Assembly (NCBI GenBank): GCA_015680685.1
Contig: MNCI01037790.1
Location: forward strand, 62,001 to 126,000
Direction of reading: 5' to 3'
Length of the DNA: 64,000 bases
Source of the DNA: Gnetum montanum
Lineage: Eukaryota; Streptophyta; Gnetopsida; Gnetales; Gnetaceae
In this document: positions 10,124 through 22,492 of the stretch, piece after piece
Layout of the letters: every line of letters starts with the position of its first letter
How positions within the stretch are numbered: the first letter of the stretch is position 1
Position numbers and translations under genes: made by a program
The notes under the pieces: generated by a model
Told to the model about the DNA's origin: nothing
Database searches by the model: none
The model's input: only the letters and a program-made list of their open reading frames with translations

Positions 10124-13090
10124 ATGTCTTTTCAAAAATCCATCAAATTTCCCTTCACCTTCACTGGCAAAGATCATAACCAATAAGTCATGAAGGTGTA
10201 TGACCCCAAAGACCCTATAGTCATTGAGTGTAGGTGAACTTTGAGAGTTAGAGGGGAATGTCCTGATTTTGCAATCATTAATGAAGACTTCTATAACTTC
10301 ATTTTTGTCAAAATACAGGAAGACAATTTAATTCCATAAACTAAAGTCAAGGACAAAAGAGAATTTGAGCTCATACACATGAGTGGGAAAGAGTACATCC
10401 CTTCCTCGTATGAAGAAATCCCCCTTAATGATGTTTGTTCTAGCATCCTAGCCCAACTGATTACCATAGAATAGGAAGATGACTAGCCTACCTTTGAGGA
10501 ACAATAGGAAGAAAAAAATAAATTTAGGTTATAATCTAAGCCTAAAATCATCCTTGGAGGGTTGTTCCAATAAACATCCCCTAATGTTACAAAACCTTCC
10601 CCTAATGACTTTGTTTTTTCCATGGGTATGATGCCACCATCTTCCAATCCTTTGCACCCTGCTATGGTAGATCCCACGGCAGTTGTCGCTACACATTACA
10701 CTCAATCAATGCCAAAAACTACATACTATAACATATCAATGTTGTTGTAACATAGCCATGATATAAAAAACCATTAATGGTGGCTTTTACCACTGCAAAT
10801 CCTTTAATTGCTCACATGGGATCCACCATGAGATCCCCAACAACACAAGGATCACACACCACATTTTTTGCATTTATGCCTCAAGTTCTAGCACAAATAT
10901 CTTTTTCTCTATTTATCCCACAAATCACAACCATAGAAAAATCTTTTCTTTCTATTAAAAAACCCATGACAAGGCCATAAGCCTCATAATAAATGCCACA
11001 ACCTTATGTACAAACCTCACAAACTATGGGACGATTTCAAGGCTTGGATCAAGCCTTCCAACTGATCCAAGACCTAATAGAGAAACTGAAGAGGCTTAAA
11101 GCCTCTATCACATAGGCTATCAAGATTATGGAGTTCTACCAGGATGATCCCATAAGTTTGTAGTCTCACCCTTTCCACTTCCTCTTGGTGTCATCATTCC
11201 ATAATTTAGCAAATATAACAAAGAAGGTAACCGTAATGCTCACCTTACCACCTTTCAATCTGAATGTTTTCTCTTGTAGCCATGGCCTCATATCATAATG
11301 ACATTTTCCCCTATGTCTTTAACTATGAAAGCACTTGATTAGTGTTGTGCATTGCCTAGAGAGTCTATATCCTCTTTGGAAGACTTAGTAGCCTAGTTTG
11401 TTAGTTGCTTCAAGTATAACTTGAAGCTTAACATAATGCTTGACCAACTCATGAAGGTTAAGGAAGGGCCCTTAGAACCCATACAAAAATTCATTCAGCG
11501 ATGAAATGGACTATTGAATGAAATAAAAGAGCCCATAGGAAAAGACCACTTGTTATCCATATTCAAGGGAGTGGTTAATGATCTCATCAAGTCAAAACTT
11601 TACTACCTTGATCCACAGTCTCTTAGCCAAGTGTTCTCACAAACTAAAAACATAGAGGATTTTGTAGAGACTAGCCATGATCCAACCTATATATCATATA
11701 AAACCAAAATGCTTAAAGAGACAAAGAAAAGAGAAAATAAAACAATACTACTGTAGTAACTATAACCAAGGAAAACAAGACCATGAGCCAAGGGTTGAAG
11801 GTCAACCTACCTAAGGCCCCCACCAATGACTATAGTAACCAACTGTCAACTTCTAGGACCAATGCATCAAGAACAAATAGACCTAACATTGAAAGGAAGA
11901 ATAGGTCTAAATATACTACATTTTCATTAAGACCATTCAAGCTACTAGATCAACTATGGAGAATTGGATGTATGCAACATAAACAAATGATTGAAGCTAC
12001 TCAAAAGAAACATGAGAAACTATGTGAAATAGCCAAAGATCCTACTTGGGCAATGAAGGATGATCTCCAGTTGCTAAATACTTTAAGATAGATTGATTTT
12101 TCCACTCTCATCAACTACCTAGTCATGATATAGACTTTTGCCTTGCACTAAAGGATGACCTACAAAGAATGATAGATAAAGGGAAACTAGTCTTACATGC
12201 TTCTAACCTAGTTTGACCACAAAACTAGTCAATGCAAGTCTACAAAGATCCATTGAATGCTAACAATAGCCCCTATGTTATCTCAACATTCAACATTGAT
12301 GATAATCAAAGACATTTCAAGAGAACCCTTTGTGATCCAAGTACCCCCTTTATAATAAAAAGGCTTCTTTAGCTTTCCATAGCTCAAGATCCCCCTTCAT
12401 TATGAGAATACCATTACGAATGCCTCCAAGGGAACCTTTTGTCATGAAGGTCTCCCAACCCAATACAACCCAAATAGTTGTAGCTTAACCAAATGTACAA
12501 TGATCCCTTATGGTGGCCAATGTTAGTGCCTCTTCCTTATAGTCAATAGTCGACAACCAAAATATTTCATCCAGCCAAAGGAAGAAGCATAAGCAAAGGC
12601 CTAACAATAAGGGAGATAAGAAAAAGGAGGTGCAAAACGAACTGGGCCAACTGAAGACCACTCCCATTTTGTCTATACCCATGACCTCTTCTACCCCATC
12701 TCATTCAGCCAATAAGCCATAGGAGGACACTAAATCACACAATAAAAAAGACCCACAACAACCATAGCCTAAAGCTAAAGTTCACATTTTAGGACATATG
12801 GAGGAAGTAAAGCACAATCAAGGTGACAAGCCTATGACCAACGACAAAAACTTCCTCAATGCAATGGATCAAGTCAAGCAATCCCTAAAGTAGAAAAATA
12901 CAAAATTAATCTTATATTTTTTGATCATGCCTTTGGCCACATATCATGGGGCACTAGTTAGAATGTTGACCTTCATACTCATTAGTGAGGATATTCTAGC
13001 TAATGAGGAAGGCATCCATGTAGTGGTGATTGCTCCATCACTAGGGGAGGGGAATTCAACACCATTAACATTTTGTGATAGAAGAATTAA
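10124..13090 (+). pseudogene. gag: E1 Gag, many stops
   Basis: Starts at ATG 10124. Broken frames give YNFIFVKIQEDNLIP, KREFELIHMSGKEYIPSS and SSILAQLI, which align with the N-terminal Gag of E2 (YNFICIKIQ, NYELIYKGGQDFIH). At about 11040: GLDQAFQLIQDLIEKLKRLK and IMEFYQDDPI. At 11514-11756: EPIGKDHLLSIFKGVVNDLI and KSKLYYLDPQSLSQVF, the best preserved core. At 11940-12200: KLLDQLW, PTWAMKDDLQ and HQLPSHDIDFC, corresponding to the CDYHQLCGHDTDYC knuckle of E2 in degraded form. The assignment rests on collinear matching to E2 inside this window. Confidence 0.7.
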
Positions 13091-13099
13091 GATTAATCC

Positions 13100-13622
13100 C
13101 TAGAATGGAAAAGTGACTTTAACCCCTTTATTTATAACCATACACATAGAAAAATCTAAAATACATCAAGGGCATGTTGATGATGGAGTAGCAACCAGTG
13201 TCATCCCATGCACCATCATTAAACTCTTGGACATAACTGAGCAACTACAACCTACAACCATCATAGCTCTTAAGTCCTTCAATGGATCAAGAGTTGTTGT
13301 AAAGGGGTCTATCCCCTTAGATTTTTTAGTTGAAGAATAATTTCCTATGACCACAAACTCTTTGACAGTGGAAGAGACACCAGGATTGAACTTGAACTTG
13401 GAAAGACCTTGACTCAATTATGAGCTATCTCCTCATCCATCCACCAAGAAATTCACATTCCTTATGAGGGAGGTGAAATCATCATTCATGATGACAATGT
13501 AGCTTCCCTAGCTATCAACAATGTGGGCATTGAACAAGGATTTGAAGTGGAGCTTCAAGAAGAAGCTCTTAGTCATGAAGAGCAAAAACCCAAGATAGCC
13601 AACAATGACAACGAGAAGTAAT
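13100..13622 (+). pseudogene. E1 aspartic protease region
   Basis: LFITIHIEKSKIHQGHVDDG then ATSVIPCTIIKLL gives the protease active-site region (HVDDGA, as in E2), followed by LKSFNGSRVVVKGSIPLDFL. After a frameshift near 13400 the frame reads SIHQEIHIPYEGGEIIIHDD and AINNVGIEQGFEVEL, matching E2 SIHQEIHLPYLGGEVVIHGD. It ends at a TAA near 13619-13622. Both elements have Asp-Asp-Gly-Ala where retropepsins usually have Asp-Ser/Thr-Gly-Ala, so this variant is ancestral to the pair. Confidence 0.7.
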
Positions 13623-13959
13623 GAAATATGTTATGAGATGAATTTTCTTTTAAAATTTTAAGGGAAGGGATTGGTGAATACAAGCTTATGCAGAGTAGAC
13701 CTTACTCACTCACTAATTTTGCAAATATTAGAAAAAATGTACATAATTGAAATTTACCTTAACCTTCCTATACCTATATCACTAGATGCAATGATAGCCA
13801 AATAGGCTTATTTTTCTTTTGCAATCTATTATATTGTTGTTATTTTATGCATGTAGCCTATGCATGTAACCATAAATTTATTTGCATTGTTACCTATTTG
13901 TTACAACCTTTCGTTATTGTTATTTATGTTTTAAAGATTACAAAGAATCTCTTTCAAAC

Positions 13960-14110
13960 TCTATCCACTAAGACATAAAATTGACACCATGGCTCACTAA
14001 GGCATAAAACTAGCCCTATAGTTAGCTATGACCTTAAACTAGCATTCTTGTTCACTAAGATGTTAAACTAGAAAAACTATATAACCTATGCCCACAATGG
14101 CCTAAAACTA
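13960..14110 (+). repeat. Short imperfect tandem repeats in the E1 spacer
   Basis: Repeated 'CACTAAGRCATAAAACTAG'-like units occur three to four times between the end of gag-protease and the 3' end of the antisense gene. E2 has longer tandem repeats with a GCATAAA core at the same place. Confidence 0.45.
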
Positions 14111-14377
14111 GCAAACATTTCTTTCATTATTATATCTCCTTTTATTTAGCCTATTATTCCATCAATTTAATGTTATAACCAAAATGTCAATATAGCAAAG
14201 TTTACAACAATTACTACTATAAATGCATATAGCCAAAATAAAACCAATATTTAAATTTAAACTTAAATGTCCATAACATATAGCCATAACCATAATGTGT
14301 AGCAATGATGATAAGAAATAACCATCCATAACATAGTTTTGATTAACCATAGCCATCAACATAAAAACAAAAACAAG

Positions 14378-17300
14378 CTAAATTGAAGGAGGTTGTTGAG
14401 TGGCATCTAGAGGAGAAAGTAGTGGGTCATTCCCACCCTTACCATTGGGGTTGCCAATGTCTCTTGAGGGTTAAAATGCAACAAAATATAATTAGTTAGT
14501 TACCCATAGCCAAAATCATGACTTAAAATAAAGAATAAAATGGAAAGTATATCAAACCTATGGAAAGTCTAGCTTCATCACTTCTGGGAGTTGATGGGGA
14601 AGCCCTTCCTCCAAACAATAGAGGATTTGGTTCTTCATTATGTTGACCTAGTCAACATCACCAAGTTCTACACCAAAACGAATGTTGGATCTATCTATAG
14701 GAGTCCAAGTAGGAGGCTCATGAATAATAGCAGCTATAGTAGTCTCACTTGTAATGGTAGTGATTTGAAGAGTAGGGGATTGCTCCACCTTGAGAATGAT
14801 CTGAAAGAGTTGATTAGCACTCTCTACTTGAATCCTCTAAATGAAAAACTCTCTCTTGTGCTATTCAATCAACTACTCCTTAAGCCCTTTTATCTAGGTC
14901 TCACAATCAACCTTATACTAACACTTGTGGACCTTTTGTGTTTTTCCCCACTCTAGGACCCAAGCACAATGATCCTTCTAGTCCTCAACCTTTTCCAATA
15001 GGACCGCTACTTTGTCCTGAACAACATGCTAGTAGTGGGCCCAACTGATCTCCTTAATCCATAACTTCCCCGAGTTAGCCACTTAAGCTTCCACAAAGGC
15101 TTTAACATCTTGGAGATCACTAATCATATCCTCTTGCCTTTGAGCATTTTTCCTCAAGGCCAAAACTTCCTTTCATAAGGATTTATTAGACCTTATTAGC
15201 TCCTATGAAGCTTTTGTGCATAACATTGCTAAATAATTGGCAGTGTTGTATAGCTTCATGAGTAGACTAGAGACATAAGAGGGAAGTCTAGGTATGAAGT
15301 TTACCTCCATGTCTCTGCTAGAGTCCCACTCCATAGATAGTACTAATCAAAGCATAAAATACCACCATAAGATAAAAATTTCAATAGAAAAAATGAAAAA
15401 AATCCTACAACAAAATCATATAAAATAAAATACTTACCTATCTTAGGTGCAACCTGATGTAATTGATCAATGATGTCCTTAGCGATCCCATGCAGGAACG
15501 CTACTTTATTTGGAGTCTTTACCCATGGTTTGAAAAAAGCTTGTGCTAGTGCCTTAGGAACTACTGTAAGCATACCAATCATCAAAAGGTTAGGATGACA
15601 ACCAAATATAACAAATAAGATATAAAAATAATAGTAAAGCATAAGCATACCTAGCTGTTCCACCACCTCATCCTCTAGGATGATGATGGAAGAGGTAACT
15701 AGTATAGCCTTACCAAACAAGGCATCTAAATCATCTATACCTCCATTTGTAAGTCCTTCAACCACAGGTTGATTTAGGATTACCTCTTCTACATGCCTTT
15801 GTTCTACCTCTATAGTAGCCTGTTCTACTACAACTTAATACTTGTCTACAATCATATCATATAGAAAATTGATTAACACATAAAATCATAAAGTAATCAT
15901 AAAATTTTAAAACATGAAAATAGCCAAATTTAAACGAAGCATACTTGCAACTACCTACTGAGATGGCTTAAACTTAAACTTAAGCTTCTTTGGGGTAGGA
16001 TAATTCAATTTTGGGGGTGCCTCCTTCATAGGCCTCTTGAGTTCTCTCTAGCTGCCCCTCCAGCCTCCATGCATTGTCATCTAGCATCCTAAACATTGGC
16101 AGGAAACAAAAGGGCCTCATCATCATTAATATTATTAGGAGACTCATGCTTCCTAGCATCAAGATTCTTAGTGGTGATGGATAATGTCTCATCCACCCTC
16201 TCTAGTGGGTTTTGGGCCTAAACTATTGGATAAATATGTTTTATTCAAGGCCTAGAAAGTTGGCTAGGATCTTGGAAAATCCATTGTCCATTCCTATATA
16301 CCACCAGAAACTCCACAAACCCCTTTAGATAACCTACAAAAATTGCAAAAAGCATATGGATTATCATAGAGGTATCAACATGAAGTCTATGAATCTCCTC
16401 TCAAAGACTAGTAGCCAAAGTAGTAGTCCAATCAAATTTGATGTCCTCTATCAAGACCTTCTTAAAGGTCCACCACTATGCTAGGCTGATTACCTTATTT
16501 TGTGATAGTAGTTTGGGGAATGCATAAGACCCAAACAAAGGATATGATTTCTTTGCATTAGGGTTCATGAAGCTATTCATCAAAATTTTAGAATGATTCA
16601 TGCTAGCACCAAGGCACTCTAGAACTTCCTTGTGATGGCTAGATTCCTTCACTATCCTAGTGGGAACCTTTGTCCCATTAGCAGGGACAACAAAAAATTC
16701 ATGAAAGAGGCTAGCACCTACATCAATGTTTACCTTAACACCTTGGATGATGATGCTAAACTAACCGACCTCCTCATTAAAAGAGTCAATAGCATGCAAC
16801 ATCTCCATAGCAATGATGGAAGAAATAGATGCCATAAATACATCAAGAAAACCTACACACTAGATGTTTTCTTAAACACATCTAGGCACCTACCCCTTTA
16901 GCCACTCCTACATTGATGCCACATCACCAGACTTTAGAATGTGGGTTTCCTCATGATGTGAACATGCAAGTGGTATAGTGACATTAGCTAAGGTGAAAGA
17001 TCTTATGAAGCAATATCCAAAGGTTAGCATCCATATAAACAATTTCAACCAATAAAATCAATAAAAAAATTAATGCCATAAAACACTAGAAGCCATATGT
17101 TTAACTTTACTTTTCTTTTTTGATGTGAAGGTTCTAGCTACAAGGATCTAATCCATGCCATCAGAATCTATCCACCAACTATGCATCCTCTTATCATCCT
17201 TGCACTTATTGTATACCATGTTGTACCTAGTGTGTATTCATTAAAGTCCCCTCTTAATTGTTGATACATAGTAGCTCTACTTTGGGGACTCTTGGTGAAT

Positions 17301-19115
17301 TTATCCATAACAGTTTAAGCCACTACTAGGATTTGGTCATTAATGATCAAGCCCTATTCATTAACCTTATACTTGCAAGAAGTTAAATTAATAAAGCTAG
17401 GTAAGGTAATCAAGCCAAAACCATAAAAACATTACAATAATCATGTTTACCCCTATAGGCAATATATGGTGTCAGGTGGGTTTCGGAATAATGTGTGGGC
17501 TTTATGCACCACCATCAGGGTATTGTTAGTATTATATTAACTATACTCTAGCATCATCTAAATCTCCAAAAGGTATCATGAACTTATAACATTTGCATGT
17601 CCCCATGTGGCCTTAGGAACTAATTTATTATTAATTTACTTGGTAATTAGTCCAAATGCCCAAGGCAACAGGGTCACCACAACAACCCCAGCTACATCCA
17701 TAGACAAGTCAGAGGTAAAAATAGCCTCTGTAAAAAGCTCTAAGATTTCTATCTAAATTATTCTAAGTGACTTCAAAAGAAAACATTATTACAACCTTGA
17801 ATATCCTTACATCATGACTAATTGGAATTTCTTAATAAATTTAGAAAGAACTTCCTAAGTCAAAGGTGAAATTAGCCTCTATAAAAATCTCTTAGATGTT
17901 TATATAAATTAGCTTGAGAAATTTCATAAAACTTTTATTACCATATTTTATAGCCTTTATAACTAAAACATTATATCCAAAACTATATCTTAGTCTAAAT
18001 TATTCATAAATCTAGAGAAAAATAAGCATAAGTTCGAACAAATCATCTAAAATTATGCAAAGCATGAATAAATTTGGAAAAAAAAAAAAAAACTAAACTA
18101 TGCACAAATTTGGAAAAAGCATGATAAACTTTGAAAAAGCCATAAAGCCATAGTAATAACTTATTTAAAATAGAAAAATATTTTACTTTTCTTAAAAAAT
18201 AAAAATTAAGCATATCAACCACTTCTATTTTGGGTAGTGTACTACAACTATGAGTTTTACCTTTATTCACACAACCTTAGCATATACTTCATAAAAAATT
18301 TGTTTTAAGTCCAATCGAAGTGATTCCACCTCCGATGGTAAGATGAAGCCAAAGGCTATGCATCCATGAGTAGAAAATAGCAAAAACCTTAGCTTTTATT
18401 ATAAAAATTTTATAAATCTATATGAAATTACAAAAGTAGCACAAACAACCTAACTGCACAATGTTATGAAAACAACCATAACTTCCTTGTTTCAAAGACA
18501 AATTAGATACAACAACAACCATTGGAAAGATTAAGTAAAGAGCTACAAATCCATAACCTTTAATCTCACAAATATGCAACCGTATCACCTGGAAAAAAAA
18601 AAAATACAAAATTGATTTTTCATAGGAAGGCTTCAAAAATCCCAAAGCCTAAATATTATATAGCCATTAAAATGGTCGAAATAGCCAAAACCATTAAAAC
18701 CCATTTATATTCAAATAAAAATAATGGGGTAGGATTTTGGTAAAATTTAACTTTAACAAATCCTAAGGCCTAAATCTTCGAAAAATAGCCATATCCCAAG
18801 ATTTTGAGAAAAAAGCACAAAACAACAATCCCTATTTTCAAAATCTAATCTACCAAAGCTAAAGTGACAAAACAACTATAGATTTGCATGGGAGTAGAAA
18901 AAAAAGGAGATGAGATTTTTTCAAAATTCAATTCTAATCCCCCTACTAGAGTAGATCTCAAAAATGACCTCAACACTAAAAATAAAAAAGCTAAATCACA
19001 AAAAACAAAGTAAAAAATAAGTAGAATTTCCTACCTTGGAGTGGTGATAGATGGAGCCTTGATGGAGATAGGCCTAGGAACCTCTAAAAACATGGGATTT
19101 TTACTTTTTCCTCAT
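14378..19115 (-). pseudogene. E1 antisense multi-exon gene (homologue of the 30601-34723 gene), degraded
   Basis: Minus-strand exons correspond one to one with the E2 gene. Exon 1 about 19115-19035, donor GTAGGA. Exon 2 ends 17451 at GTAAAC; NTLMVVHKAHTLFRNPP matches E2 NTLFMARHVGTYFQYPP. Exon 3 about 17371-17111; MDKFTKSPQSRATMYQQL matches IKEFTSISNVRASVMGQL. Exon 4 about 17000-15955; VKVNIDVGASLFHEFFVVP and YPLFGSYAFPKLLSQ match VRVHFDIDAQLFTDLFSVP and YPIFRAWAFPKILSQ. Exon 5 about 15840-15651. Exon 6 15563-15438 (126 bp against 129), acceptor TTACAG, donor GTAAGT; WVKTPNKVAFLHGIAKDII matches WDEFPDKFTFLEGIVHDMI. Exon 7 15342 to about 14556. Exon 8 ends at TAG 14380-14378. Protein identity looks near 35-45% by eye while introns look unrelated. 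Function unknown; several stops make this copy inactive. Confidence 0.72.
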
Positions 19116-19429
19116 CTTTTTTGGGGCACAATGTCAGGTTCAATGTTGAGAAAAGGAGAAATTTGAAAAAGATGAGAGTTCTATATTGGTTGTAGGGGAG
19201 ATGGGAGGCTTCCACACTAAAGATTGATTGTGGATGCCATAAGAATCTCTATTAGAGCTTTCCTCTAATGTTTTGAAGCTAAAAGATGATAATTATGATC
19301 AATATTTGCAAACTTATGACTTATAAGACCCACCTAAACCTAAGAAAAACCCTAGCTACTAATTTAATGCACCATGGCTACAAGTGCATTAAAGTAAAAA
19401 GCGGGAAAGTTTATTTCATGTTGGTTTTA

Positions 19430-19860
19430 GGGGGAAGATAACTTCAATTTCAACATAGCTCTTGTAGGCTAGTGCATCGATGTGACTAAGGATAGTAGGT
19501 AGGGGCATAGCTAATGATGCAAACTAGCTAGGGGCATGGTAGCAAGGAGCAGTAGGTGACATTGGATGATGACAATAGGGCATGGTAGGTGGCATCATGC
19601 AACGACATGTAGTGGTGAGTTGTGATAAGTGATCATGGCAGGAATAATGAAGAAAGAGGTAAAAAGGTCCACAATGAGGTAGGGCATTATGGGGATGCAA
19701 CTAGCATAGTAGTTGTAGAAGGCACTTGAGGAGAGAACAAGCAAGCATGGTGACGATGGGCACAATGACTAGGTGGCAAAGTGGTAAGATGGTGTGTGCA
19801 AGCATGGCAGTGAGCCATGCACTTGCCAAGGTTAAAAATTTATAATATATATATATATTT
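19430..19860. repeat. G-rich low-complexity DNA and a (TA)n microsatellite
   Basis: 19430-19830 is rich in repeated GGCATGGTAG / GGTGGCAT / GATGATGA-type words without a clean period. 19842-19860 is a short TA-rich microsatellite. No coding signal. Confidence 0.5.
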
Positions 19861-20807
19861 AAATTTTAACCATGAGAGTTTGGAGTTTAAACCCATAACC
19901 TCCCGTTGCTTTATTTTATTTTAACACAGATAATGATAAACTTTAAATGGCCATATCTCCCAAATTGTAAGTTGAATTTGGATGAAGTTTTTACTATTAG
20001 AATCATTTTGATGGGTACTATCCATTGGATGTGCTTTTAGGGTCTAAAAATTATTTTTTATTTTGATGATTGAAAGGATTAAAATAGCTTATTTCACCAA
20101 AAATTGACATTATTAAATCAAACATGATAACTTCTAGATGTCTAGGGTTTCAATTATAATGAGATATTACAACATTACCCATTGAGTATTGGTTTTCCTA
20201 TAGGTATCATTGTAATAAATCTTATTGGTTAAATAGGAATTATATGATCACATGGCTAGATGGAATCTGTTAAAATTACTAATGCATATTACTTAAACTT
20301 ACCAATAGAATGTTTATTACTAGATTTAATCCATTGAACTTACTTAATAAATAGGCCTTAAAATGAGAAATGCCAAGTTACAGGGGTTAGGCGTTTAGGG
20401 AGAATAAGTCTCAACTTTAGGCCATAGTTACTAGAGTTCAAGGATAACTTAATAATAACCTTAATCAATTTATATTTCCAACATTACTATAAGATGGGTA
20501 AGTTACCCAGATAGAAGTATTGTTATCTTATCATCATCTTTTGTAATTGATGAATCTTGCTAAGGTGTAATCAAATCTTCCTTGGTCAATAATATCCATG
20601 AAAAATTATTGGTTGGTAGGATCTATCTCTATTGTAAATGCCTAATCCATTGTTTATGAAATTAATGGAAAGGTATCCTTTGACTTACATAGATCATCTC
20701 GAAAGTCCATGACTATTCTTAGGTCATGGCTCTATAGTTCATCATCAAGTTGTAGTTGGTACATGGTTCTGAATGGTGCTTGGGTCATTGTTTTCTTCAA
20801 TAGAAAA
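19861..20807. other. AT-rich stretch, no feature identified
   Basis: I looked for RT, RNase H and integrase motifs, which E1 should carry here, and found none in any frame. The phrase ATGGCCATA...TC near 19950 recurs near 21760, suggesting related repeat DNA. Confidence 0.4.
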
Positions 20808-21328
20808 TGTGAAATCATATTCATGAATTTCATGGAAAATGTCAAATCTATGTAACATTTTACATTATGCATAAAGTAAATAATAGGAAAAATGTTGAAG
20901 AAAAAAGAGAAGAATGTTTTATTAATGTAGAATAATGTATCTAGATCATGCTCTAAGAGTGTTTCTTGGGACTTTCTTTCTTTAACATCTATCCTTTAGA
21001 GGTAATACAACATTTCCATCATAGTTAAGGCTATAACCAGCTAGAAGGAATGGCTAGTCCTCTTCCTATCTCGCTTCACCCAACTCTTATTACTCATCTT
21101 TATTGACTTTGTAACTCCATGCTAGAATGACCTCTAAGCCCTAGAATAAATGCCTTAGGTCAAACCCCCAAAGATCACCTCAAAAGACGTGTTCATTATT
21201 ACAACATGTCCTTTAGGGTCTTAATCACAACTTCCCTTTTGACTCTTGTTATAATAGTGATAGCACTTGTTATGAAGAGGCACCATCTTCATTATGCAGT
21301 AGCATCATTTGGGAATGTGAACATTATA
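20808..21328 (-). repeat. LTR-like dispersed repeat, copy 1 (minus orientation)
   Basis: Its reverse complement matches 43979-44503 over its whole length, with shared blocks ATTATTACAACATGTCCTTT, GGATAGATGTT and GACATTTTC. In that orientation it starts near TATAATGTTCAC and ends GATTTCACA, corresponding to TGTAATGTCCCC and GATGTCACA in the other copy. The TG...CA ends suggest a solo LTR or old LTR. The flanking 5 bp (GAAAA, GATCC) do not match. Confidence 0.55.
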
Positions 21329-21387
21329 GATCCACTATCCCTCACAACCATGGTCACTCATTTCACATTTTGTCGAGGTATGGATCA

Positions 21388-21540
21388 ATAGTGCTTATGG
21401 ACACCACTTGCATTAATGGTGTTAATCTCTAGTAGTGCCTATAGACACTACAAGCATTAGTGGTATTGACCTTCCTTAGTGCTTATAGACATTATTAGCA
21501 CTAGTCATCATGACCTCTCTCATTGTTCATGAACATTGGT
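21388..21540 (+). repeat. Three-unit tandem repeat, about 55-60 bp per unit
   Basis: Units share AGTGCTTATRGACAYYA, a TTAGCACTAG/CATTAATGG segment and a TTGACC/TGACCT end. Divergence increases toward 21540. Confidence 0.55.
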
Positions 21541-22291
21541 GAATCTTAACTTCCAAGGAAGGAAAATTTAATGTTTAAAAGAATTGAAATTTGAAATTTA
21601 AATACAAGTTTTGGTCAAATTTGATCAAACTAGTTAAAGTAGTGGATTTGTATAATGAAAAATAAAGAATATATAATTAAGTATATTAGTCTTGGAGGAG
21701 TACTGGAATGGATGATCTCTTGGAAGTCTCAAAATTTGTGTTAATTTTTAAAAGTTTAAAATGGCCATAACTTTCAATCTTGAAAGTTTTTTCTTTTTGA
21801 TGAAAAAATAGTTTTTTTAATAAGTTTTCAGCCTCTTAGATACAATTATGAAGCAAAATGTATCCTATAAAAATCCAAAAATTATTTTTTAATCCTTGAT
21901 CTTATATCATGCTTTAAGTGTCTCGAGATCTAAAAGTAGCATAACTTAGGCACTTGATGTTTATTTTTAATATATAAATAGTTTTTACTAATATTTTTTA
22001 GCTTTATGAATCTAATGGTGATATTAGATTGAGCATCTAGGTAGCTAATAGTTAGGCGATATTTTAAACCATGTTTTAATGGTAGATTAAATAACCAGGT
22101 CTAGAAAATTAATCACTAGGACTAATAATGTAATCCATTTTTGTCATCTTTGACCTTAAGATGAGATGCTTACCTTATGCATATAGATTAACTCAGGTCA
22201 CAATCTTCCAAGTTAATGAAGAAATTAGACCTAATCTTTTTAAAAATGGTTTGGAATTGTTAAAAGCTTCATTTCATACTAGCACAAAGAT

Positions 22292-22492
22292 ATGAAAGAC
22301 ATAGAGAGAGCCATGAGAAATAAAGGCATTATAAGATATAAGAAATCAAGAAAATATGAAAAATTATTAGATCTTATTTATGAGGATTCAAAAGATGAAG
22401 CTACTATCATAGGAGGAGCTATTATTGATGATGAAGATGATAGTGAACAAAATGAATTTGATGAAAAAGGTATAGATGATGAAGAAAAATAG
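22292..22492 (+). CDS. Small acidic hypothetical ORF, uncertain
   Basis: 66 codons. The N-terminal half is basic (KDIERAMRNKGIIRYKKSRK) and the C-terminal half strongly acidic (DDEDDSEQNEFDEKGIDDEE), with acidic and basic text continuing past the stop. I do not recognise the family. No promoter or neighbouring gene supports it, and a chance ORF or the tail of a dead transposon protein is equally likely. Confidence 0.15.
   Translation: MKDIERAMRNKGIIRYKKSRKYEKLLDLIYEDSKDEATIIGGAIIDDEDDSEQNEFDEKGIDDEEK

Larger units (their letters stand above)
10124..19115 (+). mobile_element. E1: truncated Tat-lineage Ty3/gypsy element with an antisense gene
   Basis: Gag-protease on the plus strand (10124-13622) is followed by a spacer with short repeats and then, on the minus strand, a multi-exon gene (19115-14378). 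Every part has a homologue in the same order and relative orientation in E2 (23359-41085), which runs the opposite way. RT, RNase H and integrase, which should follow downstream, are not seen up to 23353, so the element is truncated or a non-autonomous derivative. Its outer limits are not defined. Confidence 0.7.
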
